Shown piece by piece: positions 58,938-64,000 of a stretch of 64,000 nucleotides of DNA. A program made the translations under genes and the position numbers. The DNA is from CAWDAQ01 sp963800325. Lineage in GTDB: Bacteria > Actinomycetota > Actinomycetes > Actinomycetales > Dermatophilaceae. Location of the stretch: NCBI GenBank assembly GCA_963800325.1, contig CAWDAQ010000002.1:124001-188000 (forward strand), read 5' to 3'. Positions within the stretch are counted from its first letter, which is position 1, and every line of letters begins with the position of its first letter. The notes beneath the pieces were generated by a model. The model had not been told where the DNA came from and ran no database searches. It worked only from the letters and a program-made list of their open reading frames with translations.

Positions 58938-59270
58938 ATGACCGCCGACCCGCGCGCTGCACTCACCGCCCTCTTCGCCGCCTTCGAACGCCACCTCGAG
59001 GCGTCGGCGGGCCGCCGGGGCGAGGACGACCCCACGGTCATCGCCGCCTACGACGACCTCGCCGACGCGTTCGAGAGCTACGACGAGGCCCTGATGGACG
59101 CCTACGGTGAGGTCACCCCGCTCGAGGTCTTCTCCGACGACGACCTCGACGACGAGGAGAACGGGTCGCCCTACTCCGGCCTCGACGACGAGGACGTCGA
59201 CTCCGACGACTCGGAGGAGCCCGAGGACGAGGAGGACGACGAGGAGCGCGCCGGCCGGGCCCGGCGCTGA
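58938..59270 (+). CDS. Small acidic protein of unknown function
   Basis: A 110-residue protein with a helical N-terminal 75 residues (LTALFAAFERHLEASAGR, YDDLADAFESYDEALMDAYGEVTPLEVF) and a strongly acidic, disordered C-terminus (Asp/Glu runs to residue 105, then RAGRARR). Proteins of this make-up are common in actinobacteria and are sometimes labelled primosomal, without evidence. It is followed 12 bases later by an LLM oxidoreductase, so the two probably share a transcript. Confidence 0.8.
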   Translation: MTADPRAALTALFAAFERHLEASAGRRGEDDPTVIAAYDDLADAFESYDEALMDAYGEVTPLEVFSDDDLDDEENGSPYSGLDDEDVDSDDSEEPEDEEDDEERAGRARR

Positions 59271-59282
59271 GGGGGCGGCCGC

Positions 59283-60386
59283 GTGGACCTCGGGATCAAC
59301 CTCGGCTACGACGGCACCTCCGACGTCGGGGACACCATCGAGGTCGCCCGGGAGGCCGACCGCCTCGGCTACCGGGTCGCCTGGGTCGCGGAGGCCTACG
59401 GCTCCGACGCGCCCACCGTGCTGTCGTGGGTGGGCGCCCGGACCTCCCGCATCGACCTCGGCGCCGCGGTCATGCAGATCCCGGCACGCAGCCCGGCGAT
59501 GACCGCGATGACCGCAGCGACCCTCGACGCGCTGTCCGGAGGACGGGTCCGGCTCGGGCTCGGGGTCTCGGGACCGCAGGTCAGCGAGGGCTGGCACGGC
59601 GTGCGGTTCGACCGCCCGCTCGGACGGACCCGGGAGTACGTCGACATCGTGCGGATGGCGCTGCGCCGGGAGACGGTGCGCTACGACGGCGAGCACTACA
59701 CCCTGCCGCTGCCCGACGGCCCGGGGAAGGCCCTGCGGCTCAGCGTCCACCCCGTCCGCGAGGAGATCCCCGTCTACCTCGCCGCGATCGGGCCGCGCAA
59801 CCTCGAGCTCGCCGGCGAGGTCGCCGACGGCTGGCTCGCGATCTTCTTCTCCCCCGAGCACGCCGAGACCCTGCTCGCCGACGTCCGGCGCGGCGCGCTC
59901 CGCGCCGGACGCGGGACCGCCGGGAACCCGCTCGCCGGCTTCGACGTGGCCCCGACCGTGCCGGTCTGCATCACCGACGACCTCGAGGCCGCGCGTGCCG
60001 CGATCGCCCCGTACACCGCGCTCTACCTCGGCGGCATGGGCTCCCGGGAGAAGAACTTCTACACCAACCTCGCCCGTCGGATGGGGTTCGAGGAGGCCGC
60101 GGCGCGGATCCAGGACCTCTACCTCGACCGGCGCCCGCGGGACGCCGCCGCCGAGGTGCCGCTCGAGTTCGTCGACGCGACCGCGCTCATCGGGCCGCGG
60201 GAGCGTGTCGCGGAGCGGCTGCCACGCTACGCACAGGCGGGTGTGGGAACGTTGGGCGTCGCTCCGTTCGCCCGAACCCAGCAGGAGCGGCTGCACGTCG
60301 TGCGCACCATGGCCGAGCTCGTCGCGGAGCTCGGCGACGGGCCCCACGGGGACGTCACCAGCTCGCGGCGCGCACCGACAAGCTGA
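59283..60386 (+). CDS. LLM-class F420-dependent oxidoreductase
   Basis: A 367-residue luciferase-like TIM barrel: GINLGYDG, DRLGYRVAWVAEAYGSDAPTVL, GAAVMQIPARSPAMTAM (cis-peptide bulge region), RVRLGLGVSGPQVSEGWHG and GWLAIFFSPEH. The family uses F420H2 or FMN; substrate unknown. GAGGGGG precedes GTG 59283 by 7 bases. It lies in a run of plus-strand genes toward uppP. Confidence 0.9.
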   Translation: MDLGINLGYDGTSDVGDTIEVAREADRLGYRVAWVAEAYGSDAPTVLSWVGARTSRIDLGAAVMQIPARSPAMTAMTAATLDALSGGRVRLGLGVSGPQVSEGWHGVRFDRPLGRTREYVDIVRMALRRETVRYDGEHYTLPLPDGPGKALRLSVHPVREEIPVYLAAIGPRNLELAGEVADGWLAIFFSPEHAETLLADVRRGALRAGRGTAGNPLAGFDVAPTVPVCITDDLEAARAAIAPYTALYLGGMGSREKNFYTNLARRMGFEEAAARIQDLYLDRRPRDAAAEVPLEFVDATALIGPRERVAERLPRYAQAGVGTLGVAPFARTQQERLHVVRTMAELVAELGDGPHGDVTSSRRAPTS

Positions 60387-60426
60387 CCCGGGCGGCGACG
60401 CCGTCCGGCCGACCCCGAGGTGACGC

Positions 60427-61284
60427 GTGACCCTGACGTACCTCGACGCCCTGATCCTCGGCGTCGTCGAAGGCCTGACCGAGTTCCTGCCGGTGTCCTC
60501 CACCGGGCACCTGACGATCACGGAGAACCTCCTCGGGCTGGAGGTGGACGCGCCCGCGGTGACCGCGTACACCGCGATCATCCAGATCGGCGCCATCGTC
60601 GCCACGTTCGGCTACTTCGCCCGCAAGATCGCCCGGCTCTTCCTCGCCTGGGTCCACGGCCTCCGCGACGCCGGGGCGCGGGCGGACCACGACTACCAGC
60701 TCGCGTGGGCGGTCGTCGTCGGCTCGATCCCGGTCGGCCTCGTCGGCTTCTTCCTCCGCGGCGTCATCGAGGGCCCGCTGCGCAGCCTCTGGGTCGTCGC
60801 GGTCGCGCTCGTCCTCTGGAGCGGGGTCATGGTCCTCGCCGAGCGGCGCCACGACGTCGTCGACCGGCAGGGCCGACAGCGCGGCGAGGGGAGCATCACG
60901 CTCACCGACGGGCTGGCCATCGGGCTCGTCCAGTGCTTCGCGCTCATCCCGGGGGTCTCCCGGTCCGGGGCGACGATCTCCGCCGGCCTCTTCCGCGGCA
61001 TCGACCGCGTGACCGCGACCGAGCTGTCGTTCTTCATGGCCATCCCCGCGCTCACCGCCGCCGGGCTGTTCCAGGCCTACGAGGCCCGGCACGACCTCGG
61101 CGCGCTCGGCGTGGGGCAGATGCTCGTCGGGATCGTCGTCGCGTTCGTCGTCGCCTACGCCTCGATCGCGTGGCTGCTCCAGTTCGTCGCCGGCCACTCG
61201 CTGCGGTCCTTCGTCTGGTACCGGGTCGGCCTCGGCGTGCTGCTCGCGGTCGCCCTCGGCGCGGGGTGGATGAGCGCCGTCTGA
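60427..61284 (+). CDS. uppP: Undecaprenyl-diphosphatase
   Basis: Removes a phosphate from undecaprenyl diphosphate to recycle the lipid carrier for peptidoglycan and other wall polymers. The 285-residue membrane protein has the BacA motifs EGLTEFLPVSSTGHL (catalytic glutamates) and IPGVSRSGATISAGL (phosphate-binding serine/arginine), plus about eight helices. GAGG lies before GTG 60427. Next to CorA and a PGM-like gene, as in Mycobacterium (Rv2136c region). Confidence 0.96.
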   Translation: MTLTYLDALILGVVEGLTEFLPVSSTGHLTITENLLGLEVDAPAVTAYTAIIQIGAIVATFGYFARKIARLFLAWVHGLRDAGARADHDYQLAWAVVVGSIPVGLVGFFLRGVIEGPLRSLWVVAVALVLWSGVMVLAERRHDVVDRQGRQRGEGSITLTDGLAIGLVQCFALIPGVSRSGATISAGLFRGIDRVTATELSFFMAIPALTAAGLFQAYEARHDLGALGVGQMLVGIVVAFVVAYASIAWLLQFVAGHSLRSFVWYRVGLGVLLAVALGAGWMSAV

Positions 61285-61299
61285 GCGGTCAGGGCTCGG

Positions 61300-62277
61300 T
61301 CACAACCACCCGGCGCGGCGCAGCATCCGGTAGAGGACGTAGCCGAGCAGACCCATGAGACCGAGCGCGAACACGTACCCGTAGGCCCAGTGCAGCTCGG
61401 GCATGTGGTCGAAGTTCATGCCCCAGATGCCGGCGAGCATCGTCGGGACCGCGACGATCGCGACCCACGCCGAGATCCGGCGCATGTCGTCGTTCTGCTG
61501 CACCGAGATCTGCGCGAGGTGGGCGCTGAGGACGTCCGTGAGCAGCCGGTCGTAGGACTCGATGTGGTCGATGACCCGCAGCAGGTGGTCCGAGACGTCC
61601 CGGAACAGCAGCCGGGTCTCGACGTCGGTCACCGGGGAGCGGTCCCCGTGCATCGCGGCGAGCGGCCGCTCGAGCGGCACCGCGGCGCGCTTGAACTCGA
61701 GCACCTCCCGCTTGAGCCGGTAGATCGACGAGGTGTCGACCCGGGCGGTCCCGGCGAACACCGCCTCCTCGATCTCGTCGAGGTCGCGCTGCACCTCGAC
61801 GTCGATCTCGGTGTAGGTGTCGACGACCGCGTCGACGACGGCGTGGAGCACCGCGCTCGCCCCGGCCGCCATCCGGTCGGGGTCGGCCTCGAGGCCCTGC
61901 CGGACCCGGGTGAGCGGGCTGGCCTCGCCGCGGCGCACCGTGACGACGAACCGGTCGCCGAGGAAGAGCATGAGCTCGCCGGTCTCGATGTCCGAGGTCG
62001 ACTCGAGGTAGCGCAGCGTCTTCAGCACGACGAAGACGGTCTGGTCGTAGCGCTCGATCTTCGCGCGCTGGTTGCCCTTGACGGCGTCCTCGACCGCGAG
62101 CGGGTGCAGCCCGAGCTCGGTGTCGACGAGGCCGAACTCCTCGTCGGTCGGGTCCTTGAGCCCGATCCAGATGAAGGCCCCCTCGTCGGTCTCGACCCGG
62201 ATCCGGGCGAGCTCACGGCTGAGGTCGGTGCAGGGGTGGCGCACGCCCTTCTCGTAGAGGGCCTGGTCGACGATCAC
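61300..62277 (-). CDS. corA: CorA-family magnesium transporter
   Basis: A 325-residue channel-type transporter. It has a large cytoplasmic domain, two C-terminal helices and the pore signature GMNF (in IWGMNFDHMPEL). The last residues RMLRRAGWL are basic, as usual. GTG 62277 follows TGGAGT by 6 bases, a weak variant of the leaderless pattern. It is convergent with uppP and divergent from the PGM-like gene. Confidence 0.93.
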   Translation of the reverse strand: MIVDQALYEKGVRHPCTDLSRELARIRVETDEGAFIWIGLKDPTDEEFGLVDTELGLHPLAVEDAVKGNQRAKIERYDQTVFVVLKTLRYLESTSDIETGELMLFLGDRFVVTVRRGEASPLTRVRQGLEADPDRMAAGASAVLHAVVDAVVDTYTEIDVEVQRDLDEIEEAVFAGTARVDTSSIYRLKREVLEFKRAAVPLERPLAAMHGDRSPVTDVETRLLFRDVSDHLLRVIDHIESYDRLLTDVLSAHLAQISVQQNDDMRRISAWVAIVAVPTMLAGIWGMNFDHMPELHWAYGYVFALGLMGLLGYVLYRMLRRAGWL

Positions 62278-62332
62278 GGGGCTACTCCACCACGTCGCCC
62301 GACGCCGTGGCCAACCTCACGCGCCCGCGACC

Positions 62333-62338
62333 TAGAGT
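62333..62338 (+). promoter_or_regulatory. -10 element of leaderless PGM-like gene
   Basis: TAGAGT with 7 bases to GTG 62346. Confidence 0.6.
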
Positions 62339-62345
62339 GGCCCCC

Positions 62346-63122
62346 GTGCCCACCTGCCTGCTCGTCCGTCACGGCCGCTCGACCGCGAACACCGAGGGGG
62401 TCCTCGCCGGCTGGACCCCCGGGGTCCACCTCGACGACCTCGGCCGGGAGCAGGCCTCCCGCCTCGCCGAGCGCCTCGGCCCGCTCACCCTCGCCGCGGT
62501 CGTCTCGAGCCCGCTGACCCGGTGCCGGGAGACCGCCGACGTGCTCGCCGACGGCGCCCCCGTCACCGTCGAGGACGGTCTCGGGGAGTGCCGTTACGGC
62601 GCGTGGACCGGGCGGGCGCTGAAGGACCTCGCCGGGGAGGAGCTCTGGCGCACCGTGCAGGAGCACCCCTCCCGGGCGGCGTTCCCGCCCTCGCAGGACT
62701 ACCCCGGCGAGTCGCTGGCGGCGATGTCCCACCGCGCCGTCGCCGCCGTCCGCGCCCGGGACGAGGAGGTCCGGGCCGAGCACGGCGAGGACGCGATCTG
62801 GGTCGCGGTCACCCACGGCGACGTCATCAAGGCCGTCCTCGCGGACGCCGTCGGCTGCCACCTCGACCACTTCCAGCGCTTCCGCGCCGACCCGGCCTCG
62901 GTGTCCGCGGTGCTCTACACCCCGCGGCGCCCCTTCCTCGTCGTCGCCAACGACACCGGGGCCGACCTGCGCCGACTCGTCCCCCCGGCGCCCACCGCCG
63001 AGACGGCCGCCGAGACCGCGGGCGGCTCCGGCGCCGCGGGCACGGCCGGGAGCGGGGGGCCCGGTCGGGAGGCCTCCGGCGGCTCCCGTGGGGACGCCGT
63101 CGTCGGTGGGGGAGCGGGTTAG
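62346..63122 (+). CDS. Histidine phosphatase (phosphoglycerate mutase-like), MSMEG/Rv2135c type
   Basis: A 258-residue histidine phosphatase: LVRHGRSTANTEGVLAGW holds the phosphohistidine, SSPLTRCRETADVL and HGDVIKAVL the second histidine. Related actinobacterial proteins are annotated as MSMEG_4193-type phosphomutases. Residues beyond about 215 are a Gly/Ala/Ser-rich tail that probably has no structure. The gene order PGM-DUF3090-SCO1664 matches M. tuberculosis Rv2135c-Rv2133c, which supports a conserved module. Confidence 0.9.
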   Translation: MPTCLLVRHGRSTANTEGVLAGWTPGVHLDDLGREQASRLAERLGPLTLAAVVSSPLTRCRETADVLADGAPVTVEDGLGECRYGAWTGRALKDLAGEELWRTVQEHPSRAAFPPSQDYPGESLAAMSHRAVAAVRARDEEVRAEHGEDAIWVAVTHGDVIKAVLADAVGCHLDHFQRFRADPASVSAVLYTPRRPFLVVANDTGADLRRLVPPAPTAETAAETAGGSGAAGTAGSGGPGREASGGSRGDAVVGGGAG

Positions 63123-63125
63123 GGT
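63120..63125 (+). promoter_or_regulatory. -10 element of leaderless DUF3090 gene
   Basis: TAGGGT with 7 bases to ATG 63133; it overlaps the end of the PGM-like gene. Confidence 0.55.
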
Positions 63126-63132
63126 GGCGAGC

Positions 63133-63663
63133 ATGCCGGTGAGCGAGTTCGACCCCCCCGAGCGGTTCGTCGCGGGGACCGTCGGTCCCCCCGGGCAGCG
63201 GACGTTCTTCCTCCAGGCCCGGGCCGGGGCGAGGCTGAGCACGGTCTCGCTCGAGAAGGTGCACGTCAGCGTCCTCGCCGACCGCATCGAGGAGCTGCTC
63301 GACACGGTCGAGGCCGCCCCCGCGGGCGACGACACCGACACCGCCCCGCTCGACACTCCGATCGAGGAGGAGTTCCGGGTCACGACGGTCTCGCTCGCGT
63401 GGGACCAGGACCGCTCCGTGGTCGTCATCGAGTGCCACGACCGCGACCCCGACGAGGACGAGAGCCCCGAGGTCCTCGCCGAGCAGGGCCTGCCCGCGCA
63501 GACCCAGTCGCTGCGGGTGGTGCTCCCGGCGTCGGTGGCCCGGGCGTTCGCCGCCCGCTGCCAGGCGCTCGTCGCCGCCGGGCGCCCCGCGTGCCCGTTC
63601 TGCGGCGGCCCCATCGACCAGGAGGGCCACATCTGTCCCCGGGCGAACGGGTACCGGCGCTGA
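63133..63663 (+). CDS. DUF3090 protein
   Basis: A 176-residue protein matching DUF3090: FDPPERFVAGTVGPPGQRTFFLQAR and VSLEKVHVSVLADRIEELLD at the N-terminus, ending in a zinc ribbon CPFCGGPIDQEGHICPR. The function is unknown. It is next to the SCO1664-family gene in most actinobacteria, so they likely act together. Its stop overlaps the next gene as CTGA. Confidence 0.92.
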   Translation: MPVSEFDPPERFVAGTVGPPGQRTFFLQARAGARLSTVSLEKVHVSVLADRIEELLDTVEAAPAGDDTDTAPLDTPIEEEFRVTTVSLAWDQDRSVVVIECHDRDPDEDESPEVLAEQGLPAQTQSLRVVLPASVARAFAARCQALVAAGRPACPFCGGPIDQEGHICPRANGYRR

Positions 63664-64000
63664 GCCGCGGCGCGCTGCTCGAGCGGGGGGAGGTCTCCGT
63701 GCTCGGGCGGATCCCGCACGCCTCCAACCTCGCGGTGCTCGCCGAGGTCGCCGTCCCCGGCGACTGGCGCCCGCCGCCGGGGGAGCGGGTCGTGCGCGGG
63801 CCGTCCGGCGGGATGCTCGCGGTGTACAAGCCGGTCCGCGGGGAGCGGCCGCTGTGGGACTTCCCCGACGGCACCCTCGCCGCCCGGGAGGTCGCGGCCC
63901 ACCTCGTCAGCGTCGTCGGCGGCTGGGACCTCGTCCCGCCGACCGTCCTGCGGGAGGGGCCGCTCGGCCTCGGGTCGCTGCAGGCGTGGGTCGGCGGGCT
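63660..64000 (+). CDS. SCO1664-family protein (PI3/4-kinase-like), 5' part
   Basis: Only the first 113 codons are in the window. Visible segments are LLERGEVSVLGRIPHASN, AVYKPVRGERPLWDFPDGTL and REVAAHLVSVVGGWDLVPPTVLREGPLGLGSLQ. The KP-x-RGERPLWDFP motif belongs to a family resembling phosphatidylinositol kinases, with the K and the later DH/ND residues expected outside the window. There is no ATG, GTG or TTG before the conserved start, so CTG 63660 (overlapping the DUF3090 stop as CTGA) is proposed; GTG 63699 would cut into the conserved region. Confidence 0.82.
   Translation, partial: MSRGALLERGEVSVLGRIPHASNLAVLAEVAVPGDWRPPPGERVVRGPSGGMLAVYKPVRGERPLWDFPDGTLAAREVAAHLVSVVGGWDLVPPTVLREGPLGLGSLQAWVGG

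Overview
The window is about 64 kb of very GC-rich, tightly packed bacterial DNA. It fits a high-GC actinomycete: third codon positions are almost all G or C, GTG starts are common, most neighbours overlap by 4 bases (GTGA or ATGA), and several families are typical of Actinomycetota (SufR-led SUF operon with an embedded Rieske gene, acVLRF1, DUF3090/SCO1664, DUF3099, F420-type LLM oxidoreductases, LigB, InhA-like FabI). Gene order on the left resembles the ctaB-ctaA-ABC-suf region of Mycobacterium and Streptomyces. No IS element, prophage or CRISPR array was found. A family-level assignment is not possible from this view.

Layout. 1-3.9 kb (minus): pentose phosphate/glycolysis genes tkt-tal-pgi. 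4.3-7.9 kb: heme A synthesis (ctaB and ctaA, convergent around a duplicated 50-bp palindromic element) and a two-gene ABC exporter. 8.2-11.4 kb: a small ORF and a large ATPase-type LuxR regulator. 11.5-18.8 kb: sufR-B-D-Rieske-C-S-U-T, then a VLRF1-type peptidyl-tRNA hydrolase. 19.0-20.6 kb: an ABC-F ATPase behind a structured leader. 20.6-26.5 kb: an AlaDH/PNT-like enzyme divergent from a five-gene assimilatory sulfite/siroheme operon (sir, zinc ribbon, cysH, cysG, ferrochelatase). 26.6-31.0 kb: ABC exporter, SURF1, moaA and two small proteins. 31.1-34.9 kb: fabG-inhA, serB, an LLM oxidoreductase. 34.8-37.4 kb: divergent glgC and glgA. 37.4-43.3 kb: an unknown protein, a solitary ABC ATPase, NfeD-SPFH, two TauE/SafE permeases, a SpoU-type methyltransferase. 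43.3-48.0 kb: HipA-like kinase with DUF3037, MarR-MFS, LigB. 48.1 kb: tRNA-Leu(GAG). 48.4-55.6 kb: an exopolysaccharide locus. 56.0-64 kb: Na+/H+ antiporter, M20 peptidase, small proteins, LLM oxidoreductase, uppP, CorA, phosphoglycerate-mutase-like, DUF3090 and a partial SCO1664-family gene.

The accessory-looking part is the exopolysaccharide locus. It combines a UDP-HexNAc dehydrogenase, a hyaluronan-synthase-like GT2, a 36-residue membrane microprotein coupled to both neighbours, a membrane-anchored CE4 deacetylase, a secreted beta-sandwich protein and a convergent secreted beta-helix protein. It looks like a synthase-dependent polymer system with amino-sugar and uronic-acid character. The microprotein sits where IcaD/PgaD-type small subunits would be expected, and is the best candidate here for an undescribed component.

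A second theme is gene expression. About twenty genes have a TANNNT hexamer ending 6 to 8 bases before the start codon and no Shine-Dalgarno sequence, the geometry of leaderless transcripts. Internal operon genes are instead reached through 4-base stop/start overlaps; two of these appear to use CTG (CTGA). All functional statements come from reading the sequence and from family knowledge; no database search was run.
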